From: Rhyacophila brunnea
Lineage: Eukaryota; Arthropoda; Insecta; Trichoptera; Rhyacophilidae
Assembly: GCA_022495005.1 (NCBI GenBank)
Contig: JAGYXB010000460.1
Coordinates: 1,240,001 to 1,304,000, forward strand
DNA length: 64,000 nucleotides
Direction: 5' to 3'
The notes beneath the pieces are model-generated. The model ran no database searches. It was not told the DNA's origin and was given only the letters and a program-made list of their open reading frames with translations. This document shows positions 12,521-24,224 of this stretch, piece by piece. Position numbers and translations under genes: made by a program. The stretch's first letter is position 1. The number at the start of each line of letters is the position of its first letter.

Positions 12521-13462
12521 GAGTGTTAATCGGAAAAAAAATGAATCTTCAGATTTTGTGTAGGTACGGAAGCCTTAAAAATTCCAGACACAAGTATTGA
12601 AACCTATTTTATATTGTTTTTTTATTTGCGTTAATTCTCATTAATTTTGTTTTTTACACCATATTAATTTATAGGCATTGTCAAGTTTATTATCTCTTCG
12701 AAAAATTCATATAAAAAACTTTCCTATTATTCCATATCAAAATATAATAAATCTATGGTCAAAGTACTAAAATTTTACGAGGAAGATTATAAATAATATT
12801 ATTGTTTTATTTCCAAATAGCGTGCGATGTATTTAAATGTTTTGAATTGTTTCCAAGGTTAATTAAAGTCATTCACATAATGAGGCAAAAGATGTTTTGT
12901 TCTCATGATAATATTAAATTAATTTATTCGTTCAATTAACGCCCACCAAAAATGTTTAAATCAATCTGCAGTAGGAAAAACTGGATCACTTATTTCGACA
13001 CGATGACTTCCGGCGATGTGAAGATTACCTGCATCGTAGTTTTTTCAAAAAAAATATCATGGGATACTATTTTTATGATACAAGAATAATATTAGTATTC
13101 CGACATTTTTTTTGTATCAGTCAACAAATAAAAATAATAACCGCCATGTTATATATACTTAACACAATGTTTAAAACACATAAAAATTAACAAGATTATT
13201 ATTGCTGCACAGTTTATAAAAAAACGATTGTAGTGTATTATGTTAGCAAAAAACATCTTATCTGACATTATGTTAAAAGTTTTCAATGTTCTGAATAATT
13301 TGGTTGGTATCAATCCGTTAACGATAACAATATTAAAAAAATATATCAATTTAATGTTGTTCACTGCTAATGTTTTGTAAATTATATTTATTGTAGAACA
13401 ATATAGTAAGTACATAATAAATATAATTTAAAAGCGATAAGCGCCAGTATCATTTATTAGAC
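12521..13462. other. AT-rich non-coding stretch
   Basis: Nothing recognised. The 88-codon minus-strand frame at 13149-13415 is Ile/Phe/Asn-rich and AT-driven. Confidence 0.55.
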
Positions 13463-13530
13463 CAGAGCTTCTCAAACTTTTTAGACCACTGTCCATTGTA
13501 GAGTTTATGTTTCATCAGAGCCTCCTATAC
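13463..13530 (+). mobile_element. hAT-like left-end fragment
   Basis: cagagcttctcaaacttttt followed by agaccactgtcca resembles the CAG-GCTTCTCAAACTTTTT terminus of a common hAT MITE class. The other end was not found. It probably hosts the SINE B that follows. Confidence 0.45.
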
Positions 13531-14165
13531 GGTGGCCCTCATCGTCTAGCGCAGGGTTGGCGAACCTTTTTACGTACGCGTGCCAAAATTGTGCGTGGAA
13601 AAAATGAAAAAGTAGTTTTTATGAATTCTATTAAAAAGTTTAAAAATTACATTACAATTGAGTTTTTGAGATTCTATTTTCACCGTGTTTCTAGCCCAAG
13701 GCATAATTATCTTTTATTCGTTGAATATTTTTTCCCGTGTTTTCAAAATTTTCAAAGACATCGTGGGGGCATTTAAACTACGCTTCTTTCATATATTTTT
13801 CATATGAATGGTTTTCCATTTCCACTGTCTGCCAGAATTACTACTACTAGAAGTAGGTAATTATAGATACTTATATTTATTTGTAAAAATAATATTTTTA
13901 AATTATTACAGGTAACTTCAAAATAAAACATTCGCGTGCCATGCAAAATCATTTCACGTGCCACTGGTGGCACGCGTGCCATAGGTTCGCCATTACTGAT
14001 CTATTTCGTAAGGCACTAGACACTCACCTGGGGGCTCCGATTTTGATTTTCGGTTAGGTCACAATATATTTATGTGATTTTCTCTATGTGTTTATGCGAT
14101 CGTTTCACTTATATTACTCACTACCGTCATTGGGTCTCATGACCTATTGTAGTGTATAATATTTA
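13531..14165 (+). mobile_element. SINE family B split by a hAT-type element
   Basis: The first about 20 bp (ggtggccctcatcgtctagc) lie before 13552. The remainder resumes at 13999 with the rest of the tRNA-like head (aaggcactagacactcacct), B-box-like gattttgattttcgg, and the family tail (tatgtgattttctctatgtg; gtcattgggtctcatgacct; ttgtagtgtataata). The 447 bp between are a separate hAT-like insertion. Confidence 0.6.
13552..13998. mobile_element. hAT-type MITE inserted in SINE B
   Basis: Left end cagggttggcgaaccttttt; right end, read inward, cagtaatggcgaacctatgg. Both then run into gcacgcgtgcc-type sequence. CAG starts and GGCGAACC motifs are typical of a widespread hAT MITE type. The expected 8-bp duplication is only partly preserved (gtctagcg versus atctattt). 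An 89-codon frame across it is chance. Confidence 0.7.
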
Positions 14166-15611
14166 TATATATAATACAGTTAATCTGAAATGATGCATTA
14201 AAATTTTTACTTAAATATAATATTTAATAATATGATGTTTGTTCTCGTTGTTCACAAGCAAAGCATATCGACACTTAAATCAAATCAAATAACGCACAAT
14301 GGTAAAAGAACTATTAAAATGTAATCTAATTTTTTTATAGCATAAATTTCTATGACGCCGAAATATGGAATACGATTCATACAGTTGAAAAACTTATATT
14401 AATTTGAGTGATTTAATACTCTCTCATCTTCCAAAGCCCTCTACCACCTCCTGCCTTCCAGACCCTCCTTGAGCCTTCTAGCATCCCATGGGAGCAATCT
14501 TCCCATGGAAATCATTGACTTTGATGGACATACTCATTTGTTTAAACTTAAGATATTACTTGCTTTTAAAAAACATTGATTAAAGGTATGATAACCACAT
14601 TTAGAATAAATTAAAAAGTGCTATCGACTTTCTTTTAATATTTTGGTATAATAATGTAATTGCTAGGAGGCCAGGGGGAAATAATTATAAAATGTATCTA
14701 TTGTAAGTAAGATTAACTAATTAAGTATGAATATTTAATTAGTTAGTTAATTAGTCACATCGCAAATCTGAAAAAATACTGCAACAACTCAATCACTAAA
14801 AAAATATATTCGACGATACAATAATTCATTTTAAAGATTTGATGTTTGATGAAGTTTACATTATAAAATTGGATTATGTTGTCAACATAATCTTAATATC
14901 TCACTAAATAAACCGTCATATTTTTAAACGTTCTACAATTATTTATAAATTATGTAATTATCAATTAATTGAAATATTACAACATGTTCTAATGGATTTT
15001 AGTGATTAGGTATCTAATGATCTATTAGGTAGGGGTTTTTAAAAATACTTCAACTGTTCATAATTTGTTTTTTTATATATTTTTATTATCGTCCTTGACT
15101 TAATGATTAGGTGAAAAATTATTTTCCTATTTTTTTACATTCATTTATTATATAAGTTCAAATTAACTGTATTCGTTTTCAGTATTTCCATTGGTGAGTG
15201 CGCATAGTGCCTGAAGATACCGATATGTGAAACCGTGGTCGCAAAAAAAAACAACTCGGTAGGAATAGTACAAAACTTAAATCCTTTAGAATTTAAATTT
15301 AAATTCCATCAAGTATCCTCGGTTGATAGTATTAATATTACAATATTTAATGCCATTACATGCATATTTTGATAATGAAAATATGTATTTACAATTTTGG
15401 CACATTTATAGATTGTTAAGAAAGAAGCCACCGTCAATATGCAGTACTAAATACAAAACTTACCATTTGAGTTGTGATTGTATTCGTTTATGGGTGACAA
15501 CATATTGTATGCATATGCTTTCAACACTCGGCTTAATTCTATTGTATGTATTATAAATTTGACTTGGACGTACAATGTTATGTAAATAAGATTAATATTG
15601 TACCCAAAATA
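14166..15611. other. Non-coding stretch
   Basis: A C/T-rich patch at 14420-14510 contains a small cccatggga/ttcccatgg symmetry. Otherwise no signal. Overlapping 77- and 83-codon frames near 15.4 kb have no motif. Confidence 0.5.
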
Positions 15612-16061
15612 CAGTGACGTCCCTAGACAAAATGCTGCTCCTAGGCAGCGCCAAAATTCCGTCCCATTTTTTATGCAGAATTTTTTACATACTGTCATGA
15701 CTCCAATATCTAAAAAATGTGTTGTATGTATACATTACTAACAAAATAATACCACTAAAACATACAAAATTAAATTTAAAAAAAAGCGTTTAAAAACTAA
15801 GTTAGACATTTACACAAATCGCCAGAGTCTGAGGTCCTTAAAAGATACACCTGACAACTGTTAAACCTTTTATATTAATTAATACATTTTGTTGCCAACC
15901 ACTGAGCTGATTTTTTTAGTGGAAAGATATTTTCATTATTGTTAAGTTTAGGTGCCTATGTCTATATATTATACCAAATGCTTCTCCACGATTTGCCGCC
16001 CTTCAAGTGACTGCCGCCCCCAAGCGACGCTCAATCAGCCTACATCCACGGGACGTCACTG
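15612..16061. mobile_element. hAT-type MITE with perfect 8-bp target duplication
   Basis: The 450-bp element begins cagtgacgtccc and ends in its inverted complement gggacgtcactg. The 8 bp ccaaaata stand at both sides (15604-15611 and 16062-16069) without mismatch. CAG..CTG ends and an 8-bp TSD are the hAT signature. There is no transposase frame, so it is non-autonomous. Confidence 0.85.
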
Positions 16062-16069
16062 CCAAAATA

Positions 16070-16924
16070 ATTACATAAATTAAAGTATTTTTTTCATCAT
16101 CTGCTGATAAACATATTCGAATACATGCGTACTCTTAAAAATATAATGAAATGACATATAATAATATATACATATAGAATTTGGCTTTTATGTCAATATA
16201 TTTTAAGTGTCAAAATGAATCATTTCTGTCATTATCACATACATAGTAAACTTCAGTTCAAATAATTTAATAATCATAATAAATTATCACTATTGCTTTG
16301 CATTATTGTTTCGGCCACCTTTGTTCTTCCCACATCACATCAATAAAAATAGTATCGATTATTCACAATGAATGAATAATAATACCGTGATCATGAATGA
16401 ATAAAGTTTAATATTGCAAAATTTACTTTTATTGTTAAGAATCAAATTTACTGAAACTCTATGAAGTGATAGATAATGTGTCATATTACAATGATACTAA
16501 AAATGTAATCAACAAAAAAATAGTAATAAATTATTCTTCAGAAGAGATTCGATCGAGATTATTATGATTTAATTATTGATAGAAACATTGTTGTGATCTA
16601 AATGAAATATATACATAAAACACTGCTATTTATTTAACAGTTTGTATATTATCTACTAGCCAAGTGCAGAGATGTCGCCGTTATGTTAGCCAAACTATAA
16701 GAAAAACAATATCACTACAACATACGTCGCTTGATTTCCACTTTAACTAAGTTCCCAATTTATTTGCATATGAGTATGCTTTGCTTGCTAAAATAAACTA
16801 AGACTATACATTTTTTGGTCCTAAGTAACATATTTGTCTTTTCTTATGGGCATCACACGGATGTGACTGATACTCGTTGGTTTGGTTGATACAATACTTT
16901 AGCCAAGCGACAAATATGGTGATT
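16070..16924. other. AT-rich non-coding stretch
   Basis: Nothing recognised between the hAT MITE and the RTE scrap. Confidence 0.55.
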
Positions 16925-17030
16925 AAATCAAATATGGTGATTGGACCGAGGGAAGTGGCGCCAACTTGTGCTTGCCCTATGCCCCAATGTTGGGACGTGA
17001 CAGGGTGAAAGAAGAAGAAGAAAGAAGATA
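16925..17030 (+). pseudogene. 3'-terminal scrap of an RTE-like LINE
   Basis: The plus strand reads DRGKWRQLVLALCPNVGT then a stop (about 16945-17001). It matches the DR..WR.LV carboxy end of RTE-like reverse transcriptases. A short UTR and a GAAGAAGAA-type tail follow. Only the last 20 or so codons are present, so it is a severely 5'-truncated insertion. Confidence 0.5.
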
Positions 17031-17520
17031 TTATTATAATAAGTGCTTTATTATTGCGTATTGACATTTATTCCACTTACTTACTTAACGCTATTTATCT
17101 AATATGTTGTTCTTGTATACTTTTATATGATAATATAACTATTTGTAATTTTACTATAATGTTTACTATAATGTTTAAGAATGTTACAAAATAAGTAATA
17201 CAATAATAATAATTAAGGTAACAAAGTTGTAGTATTTAAAAATCATAGAAGGGAAAGGGGGGGGGGGGATTCACCCAGTAGGACATTGAGAAAATTTCCA
17301 TTTGGTCCATGAAGTTGCTAAGTAAACGTTTTTATTTCAAATCGTATATAACACAATATGACGTGTGGATTTAAAATGTGAAGATTTTGAATAAAAACAC
17401 ACAATAATTTCTGATGCCTTACTTATATCCTTATAGTGTTGTGCATGTTATTATATTGTCATTACCATATTCTATGTTCAATATAGTTGACAAGTGGAAC
17501 TATTATTGATGTTTATGATA
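17031..17520. other. Non-coding stretch
   Basis: Holds only the poly(G) tract. Confidence 0.55.
17257..17268 (+). repeat. Poly(G) run of 12
   Basis: Uninterrupted G12 in AT-rich flanks. Confidence 0.85.
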
Positions 17521-18308
17521 GGGTCGTATGCATGAGATTCCCAAATACGTTATAGGCTAAATACTGCTCATTTGTATGCATGAGTGCAAATGTAATCCGT
17601 TGTTTAGCGACGTCACGATGTGACGTTATAATGTGTCATGGCGTCCATATAATGGTAAACTTATAAAATTTCATTCCCCGATCATTAATTTAAAAAATTT
17701 AAACTGTAAATGTGTCTGAAAGTGTGCGAACGGTACCATATAAATTTAATAATAATTATAAATGAATAATTATTATGAACGTTAAATAATTTATCAGTTA
17801 TTTTATCATATTTATTTTATAATTCTACTGTACGAAAGGATAGAGTATTCCTAGTAAACATTTCCATTTGGTGGCAATACAGACAGTTATATTATGACTA
17901 ACTTCACTTCAATCACTTCTATTATGAGATGTCAAAACGGAATAAGAATAAATGACAGAAATGAAAATGGATTTAGATAATATGTAATGATCTCTGTATA
18001 ATATTATCATTTATACCAATCACCGTATAACACTATTGATGTTACTAGTGTATTTGAGACTTTTGCTACAGTTATCTTACAATTAACTAGGTAGTATGAA
18101 TAATGCAGAATGCTTCCAAGCTTCTCAAGCAAAAGTTTGTTGTAATGAATGCATTATTAAAATGACATTTGAAAGTGACAGATGAAGCAGCCATTTTGAA
18201 TGACGTATGACGTCTGATTGCTTACGTCACAAACAGTGCTATACGCTATATGGTGGAAAATCGATTAAATAGCTTATAAAGAATTTGGGAATCTCATACA
18301 TACGGCCC
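17521..18308. mobile_element. Non-autonomous DNA transposon with 26-bp terminal inverted repeats
   Basis: The left end gggtcgtatgcatgagattc and the right end gaatctcatacatacggccc are inverted copies (26 bp, two mismatches when extended to the adjoining ccaaat/atttgg). ata flanks each end (17518-17520, 18309-18311). The GGG start and 3-bp duplication suggest a Harbinger-like origin. Inside are only AT-rich sequence and several gacgt/acgtc-containing subterminal motifs. Confidence 0.75.
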
Positions 18309-18311
18309 ATA

Positions 18312-20103
18312 GCTAGCATTTATTCTTTTTTTTAATGCGATAGTAAATACATATCTTACATAGTATGACATAGTCCGATCTCACGACACCAATCCCGTCG
18401 TATAGATAGACCATCTTTTGACCACTACACATTACTGAGAGAAATTAATACATAAGCCTTCTTCAGTAATGAATTATTTATACGAGCGACTCAGAAATTG
18501 GTTGAATTGTTTAAAATCTATTTGCTGTGACAATATCCGTGCAAAAAGTGTTTCTCATTATAGGTAAATAATAAAAATAAATAAACAAATACAGTCGTGC
18601 GTATCGTTAAACGTAACTGTTTTACAGGTTAAGGTCATTGACCTACAAATTCATTTTTATGAGTAAATTCAACGTAATATTTAAGTAAAGTGAGTATTTT
18701 ATTGGAGCGTGAAACGACTGTGATTAAGCACGTGGTAAATTCAACTGAATATGACGTGCTTGAGATTTATTTCATAATAATAAAATGCAATGTGAATTAT
18801 GTCTAAACTTATCAAATATACAGTCATTGAAATCGGTCCAATCTGGAATGGTACAAATTAGTAGAAATTTTTAACAGCCGTAGTCATCCATACATTCCAT
18901 TGGAAATTCAAATGTACAAAATTATCGATAGCATGCAAGACACCAGTGGCGAAGACTCCATACTAGGCGATTATTTGAAGCCTTGTAAAGAAAAATATTT
19001 TTTATTGCATATTGACATATTTATATAATCACTTGGTTATAATTATTCTATAAAATAATTTATTTTGCCAACGAGAGATGCCGTATGTATAGGAATGTAT
19101 TACACAGATAATTACAAAACAATCTGCAAAGGTTTTAAAAATATACCACAGCGCGCCATCTGTCTTGACGTAAATAAAGGTTGAATTATGTTTCTAATAA
19201 TTCTAAGTTTTTTACATAGACTTTACGTCACCCAGCCCCACCTAATCTATCGATATGTATGAACTAAAATAAGCTCCGATCGCAGAGCCTAAAACTAAAT
19301 AATTAATAATAAGATACGTGAGAAAATAATTTCTATGGTGTTTAATCGAATATTAATAAATATTGACTGTTTTTAAAAATAAAAAGATCTTTTATCTAAT
19401 GATTTTTGATGTGTAAACATGTTTTGAAAACATACGTAATTTAAACTGATTGCTTAATTTTATGTCGTCAGTGAGTTTTTGAAGTTTCATTAAATTAGTG
19501 TGTTGTTATCATTAGTAGTAATATCGTATTATCTTCTTATTTCTGACAAGTGTGTTCTTTTTATCAGATCTACACAGCCTACCTCTTTCCAAAAGTCACC
19601 CTTCGCCACTGCAAGACACTGTACAGTACTGTATTTTTAATATATATATTAAGCTGACTCAACTGAGGCTTAATTACCTGCAAATTTATGCACTCTTATT
19701 ACATTTATATAAGATTAATAATGATAGAAACAAACAAAAAAATATTAGGTATTCATAATGGGCAGTACATAATATTACATTTGAGCTTGAATCGTGTGGT
19801 ATTTTAATTTATACTTACAGGCAACATTTTCTCAGAAACATTTGTATATGTACATAATTTTCTTTGATGTTTGGCTGAGCTATAAACACCTCTAGAATTA
19901 GTGGTAATTGATATTTTGACTTATTAATTATTTAATAAACCGTCCTTTTTTATGCAGAGTTGTATCTTTGTTTTTTTTTTCTGGATAATCGTCTGCATGA
20001 TCTAATTTGTCATAAAGGGATGTAACATATTTAGATAGCGAACTTTTTTATTTTAATAAAGATAGCGAGCGAAGATGCTTTGGTATTAATAATTAATAAA
20101 TTA
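18312..20103. other. Non-coding stretch
   Basis: No gene or family member seen. The 68-codon frame at 19552 has no motif. Confidence 0.55.
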
Positions 20104-20425
20104 ATAAAAAGGGTCTACTTATTAGTAAATTGTGCAATTTTAAATATTTTATGTGTATATTTTGAAAGATAAGCATTTTCTTATTTTAGATAATTTAAGA
20201 TAACAAATAATTGAGCAAATAATACTATAACAAACACAAAAAATAAAAAGTATCAAATTGTACATCGCATGTAGACCACTTTTCCACATTTTTGAACGAA
20301 TTTTGATAGAAGTGTGGCGATATTACGAAAATTAGATTCCTCACTCTGTGTTTGTGTTATATAGGTCATTAAAATACAATACAATCACTTTTGATACCAA
20401 TGTATTATATAGACCCTTTTTATAG
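20104..20425. mobile_element. Possible MITE with 14-bp terminal inverted repeats
   Basis: ataaaaagggtcta near 20105 and its exact complement tagaccctttttat near 20410 bracket about 320 bp of AT-rich sequence that has further weak internal symmetry (aagtatcaaattg against ggtatcaaaagtg). No clear target duplication. Confidence 0.45.
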
Positions 20426-21253
20426 GGACGTCTTCAATTTTCTTTTGAGACATTACAATATCAAATGCTGATACTTTACTCTTAGCAAGGTCTATAAGAA
20501 ATGCAGATAATTCTTTCGATACAATATTTTACCTTGAATACTTACAATGAAAAGATAAAGAACAAGGTAACTGCATAAGTTTAGGAAAATCTTCGTAAAG
20601 CAATATACTGATCATAGTTGATATGCGGGAAAAGTTTCTTTTCAATTATTTTTATTACACCTAAGTAAAGTAGATTACAAAAAGCACTATCCATTTAGAT
20701 ACACGTTTAAATGATCCATTTTAAACGAGTAATCAATCAGGTTTATTCAATACCTTGCCGATGTAATACCTGTCTATGATAATAGTAATTACAGCCGTCT
20801 GAAATAAGGTGTCCAGTAGTTCCGCATTTTCACTTATCGTTATGCGTAGCTTTTTCAAAAAGTACGTGTAACTAACGCCTTACCGGTAATTATTCAATCT
20901 GTGAGAATAGCACTTATTTAGTGTTATTACAAAACTTTTTTTAAACATTTAAAAAATATTATAAATGTCTTTCTTTGTAGTACTAAGAATTGACTTGAGC
21001 TTTATCATAATGACAAGGTTGTTTCAATAAAGCATTACTCTAATAATTATTACTGATATTTTCTAAAGACTTTTTCAGCAAAGTATCTTTTTGCCATTTT
21101 TATTCTCCTTTTAAAGTTAGATTACTAGTTTTTATTAAATTAATATAAGCATTTTAAATGATCACTCGATTTTTAAGACAAACCACTATATTGTCACTAT
21201 TTAGTAAAAGTATTTTTCATTTAATAAATAGTTATTCCCTCGAAAAATTGAAT
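20426..21253. other. Non-coding stretch
   Basis: Nothing recognised. Confidence 0.55.
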
Positions 21254-21432
21254 CCATACGATCCATAGATCTAATACTGGTCTGTTATCCAAGGACTTCG
21301 AGTTCGATTACCGGAAAGGTTACAACATATTTATGTGATTTTCTCAGTCTGGGTGTTTGTGCTTACATATTTAACTTTTATTACTGACTACAATACTGTT
21401 TTTACTGCAGTATGTTGTAGTGTTAAAATAAA
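21254..21432 (+). mobile_element. SINE family B
   Basis: B box gagttcgattaccgg, then the family tail: tttatgtgattttctcagtc, gggtgtttgtgcttaca, and tgttgtagtgttaaaataaa at the end. The middle is diverged. Confidence 0.7.
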
Positions 21433-21504
21433 TATCTTATATGTATATAAGTATACTAAAACATTTGTTTTTAAAAAAACGTACATTTTAAATTAGCTAT
21501 GTGA

Positions 21505-22010
21505 TTTGAGCCTCCGCCTTGTGGACCAAGTGACGAGCAATTTAGCGATTTATCTGGTCGCCAAAGGGGGGAACCTAGAAAACATAAAGAGGGACAATTT
21601 TCTTTGACTGAATCTGACACAGTTTTTGTTTTGTTAAAAATGTTAAATATACCAGTATTCGAGTCGTGCACTGGTGATTGGCTACATTCTCGCGATATCG
21701 ACCCTACAACCTACGGTTTAGCTAGAAACAACGCATCGAAGAGACTGAAACCTCTATATTGCCAAAAGATATTGGTGTTTCTCCAGAAGAAGTTTTGGCC
21801 ATTATCAAGTTAAACTGTAGTTCAGATATTTTCATAATTGGAAACTATATTTTTCGCAAAATGATGGCATTTTTGTCCAAGACTGTTAAAGAGGCACTTA
21901 ACAGAATCGTAATGAGTGGTGGAAAAATGAGTTATTATAAGTACCTACCTAATATTTCCAGGTTGTGTTATATACATTATGTGCCGGCGACAAGTAAAAT
22001 TTACTCGACG
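21505..22010 (+). pseudogene. Frameshifted coding relic, possibly of a Cys-rich uncharacterised arthropod protein family
   Basis: One frame is open at 21505-21813. It contains SGRQRGEPRK and DWLHSRDIDPTTYGLARNNASKRLKPL, and after a one-base frame change near 21760 it continues as KDIGVSPEEVLAIIKLNCSSD to about 22010. Two long frames that join at one point and read on as plausible protein argue for a real ancestral gene. The 'P-x-x-x-L-x-I-I-x-C-x-C' like segment followed by FRKMMAFLSKTVKEA resembles a cysteine-rich RK...CS..C module of uncharacterised arthropod proteins in which several Cys codons have mutated. That match is from memory and weak. No start codon, splice signal or terminal repeats were recognised. 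Confidence 0.4.
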
Positions 22011-22034
22011 GTGGTCGAATATTTTCGTATATAG

Positions 22035-22829
22035 AGACAAATGTCGTACACTGTTAACTTGTTATTTTTTAAAACATCTATTTGAACCAAACAAAATATT
22101 ATTATAGTGTTTTTTATAAACTTAAATGAGGTATCTAAGATAATCACACATAATTATGTTTACTATAATAGGGGATAATATTAACATGCAATTTTCATAA
22201 TGATTATTGCACTTGGGTTGACGAACGCTAGTAAGTGATAAAGTGATCAAGGATGCATAACAAGAAGTAGTGAAAACAGCATTTAATTGCAGGCCATTGT
22301 CCACTATTTTGATGATTACCTTTTTGTTCCGGCATTTAAAATAATTATTCTTTAGTTCCATTAGTATGTTACCTTTAATGTAAAAAATAGTGTCATCTAT
22401 AGACGAACTTATTTTGTCAGGTAGTCGAGTTAATTTGGTCAGATCAGATGTAACAATTTGACATGACTCAGTCGGCTGATGTAAGGTAATGTCAGGTAGC
22501 TGCACTATTTGATTGACCAAGTCAGGTCTTTTGTAGCGTTCTAAGTTATTTCAGAGCAAGTCAGCGCCAAGGATGTCATAACATAATCTAAGGACGGATT
22601 GGTAAATGAAAGTGTCAATACGTGCATTGTATGGGGAGAAATAAATTAATACTTGGAAAAAGGCTTCAATAAAAAAATCTTTTTATATAATATTAAAAAA
22701 ACGCAATATTGAAAAAAATCATAAAATAATGTCATTTTATTTATATTTCACAAGTTAGATAATATTTAACAAATTTAATAGCTTAAAATTAATTAGATAC
22801 AAAAAGTTTTATAAATCAGATCAAATCTC
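22035..22829. other. Non-coding stretch with an unassigned 132-codon minus-strand frame
   Basis: The frame at 22520-22122 (minus) is longer than most chance frames here (LPDKISSSIDDTIFYIKGN... in the middle). It has no recognised domain and no clear splice context. It could be an old element's coding relic or chance. Confidence 0.35.
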
Positions 22830-22887
22830 TCCCCTTTTCACATACGCAGCTGCAGCCAAAACAGACGCAGCCGCAGCCAAGACCAAG

Positions 22888-23985
22888 ATGAGCGAGGACG
22901 AATACTACTATCAAAAACTCAAAGCCGTCAACAATCGCTTCGAACGAGAAGAAGACGAAGAAAAAGAAAGAAGAAAGATCAGGAGAGCTAGCAAACGCCT
23001 AGCTACCAAAAGCCCCGATCTCAAAATTGCAAAAAAACCAGCTAAACTGACACCGAAAAAGCCAGACATGCCAATCCTCAAAACGGCAGAACAAACAAAT
23101 GACAAAAAAACAGACAGACCGAAAAAAATCCCGCCGATCATCCTGCATGATAAAAAAGTATTCAGGAATACAATGGCTAAGCTGAAAGAGGCTGGTGTCA
23201 CTATTTCTGATGCGAAAAATATCAAGGTAGGAATCCTACTCACCCTGCCAGACTCAGACTCCTACAGGCTAGCAGTACGGATACTGGACGCAGACAAGAC
23301 AGAATACCATACATACAACCTCCAAGAGGAAAAACCACTAAAGATAGTGATCAGAAGTATCCCAGAAGAGACGACTGCCGAAGAAATTCGCAGTGAACTC
23401 ATTATACTGGGATATCCGATCATGAACGCCTTCAGGATGACCCAAGGTAGCCAGAAGAGACAGATCCCGCTGATTCTCCTCGACGTCGAGAAGAGCGGCG
23501 AGGCCAAGAATATCTACAAACTCACCTCCATCTTCGGATTATCCATCCAGGTGGAGCCGCTACGCAGAAGTACGGCGGATGGACAGTGTCATCGCTGCCA
23601 GGGCTTCGCCCACTCCGCCTCCTGCTGCCACGCAACTCCGATGTGCGTCCGATGTGCTGGCGAACACCTCACCTCGGACTGCCAGAAGAAGAATACGACC
23701 GATCCCGCCAAATGTGCCAACTGTGGTGGCCCACACCCGGCCAACTACAGAAGTTGCCCAAGGCACCCCAAACACGCCAGGTATGCGTTTACAAACGCCG
23801 ACAAACAATTTCAACAACAGCCCAGACAACGCGAAGAACCGCAAAACACATTCAGACCAGCTTGGATGAACACCACTACCAGAACCACGGAGCCAGACCA
23901 AATCAATGAAGCGCTGATGGCGCTCAAGAACGCCATCGATATCGCCAACGAACTCATGAAAAGACTAACCAGCAAAAGGACCTAG
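22888..23985 (+). CDS. LINE ORF1 gag-like nucleic-acid-binding protein with three zinc knuckles
   Basis: Intact 365-residue protein of the Jockey/X-element ORF1 type; such proteins bind element RNA in the retrotransposition particle and act as nucleic-acid chaperones. Residues 1-90 are highly charged and low in complexity (acidic/arginine run at 20-37, lysine/proline-rich at 43-80). Residues about 148-225 look like the PRE_C2HC/RRM-like domain (KIVIRSIP at the start, a LILLDV strand inside). Three knuckles follow: C234-C237-H242-C247 (CX2CX4HX4C), C253-C256-H260-C265 and C276-C279-H283-C290. The C-terminus is Gln/Arg-rich, then a short helical segment (about 335-360). The first ATG lies 45 nt into the element and no upstream in-frame start is available. 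Length fits insect ORF1 proteins. No ORF2 follows the stop. A host-domesticated gag is an alternative, but the flanking target duplication favours a mobile copy. Confidence 0.9.
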   Translation: MSEDEYYYQKLKAVNNRFEREEDEEKERRKIRRASKRLATKSPDLKIAKKPAKLTPKKPDMPILKTAEQTNDKKTDRPKKIPPIILHDKKVFRNTMAKLKEAGVTISDAKNIKVGILLTLPDSDSYRLAVRILDADKTEYHTYNLQEEKPLKIVIRSIPEETTAEEIRSELIILGYPIMNAFRMTQGSQKRQIPLILLDVEKSGEAKNIYKLTSIFGLSIQVEPLRRSTADGQCHRCQGFAHSASCCHATPMCVRCAGEHLTSDCQKKNTTDPAKCANCGGPHPANYRSCPRHPKHARYAFTNADKQFQQQPRQREEPQNTFRPAWMNTTTRTTEPDQINEALMALKNAIDIANELMKRLTSKRT

Positions 23986-24028
23986 ATCCACACCAAAGTA
24001 TAGATAGAAACGAACGAGCGCCGACAAG

Positions 24029-24071
24029 AATGAAGAAAGAAGAAAGAAGAAAAAGAAAAAGAAAAAGAAAC
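24029..24071 (+). repeat. Polypurine GAAA/GAAGA tract in the retroposon 3' UTR
   Basis: Forty-odd nearly uninterrupted purines made of GAAGAAA, then GAAAAA units, just after the gag stop codon. G+A-rich tracts are common in LINE 3' UTRs. It is likely to vary in length between copies. Confidence 0.75.
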
Positions 24072-24159
24072 ACAATGTTTAACCAACAAGCCAAGATGCA
24101 GACAACACAGAAAAACCCGCAATGGAGTTAGGAGACTTCCATCACACGCCATCATACAG

Positions 24160-24224
24160 AAGAAAGGGATATGGGGCTTGCCCCGGTGCCCTACACGCCA
24201 AATATATCAAAAGTAAAGTAAAAG
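24160..24224 (+). other. 3' terminus of the ORF1-only element: small hairpin and AAAGT tail
   Basis: A GGGGC/GCCCC inverted repeat with a two-base loop lies at about 24174-24185, then about 25 nt of unpaired sequence, then a tail of AAAAGT-AAAGT-AAAAG abutting the downstream target duplication. In many LINEs the 3' end is the signal recognised by the reverse transcriptase, and a simple-repeat tail instead of poly(A) is known in several non-LTR clades. The ORF2-only remnant at 58-61 kb has a different 3' end and a true poly(A), so the two are probably not of one subfamily. Confidence 0.55.

Noticed and set aside
22122..22520. 132-codon minus-strand frame as a host gene
   Set aside because: No domain, splice context or homology recalled; kept only as a remark in the stretch entry.
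22911..23901. Several 80-113-codon frames opposite or alongside the gag gene
   Set aside because: They overlap the zinc-knuckle gene in other frames and have no motifs; they follow from its GC-rich composition.
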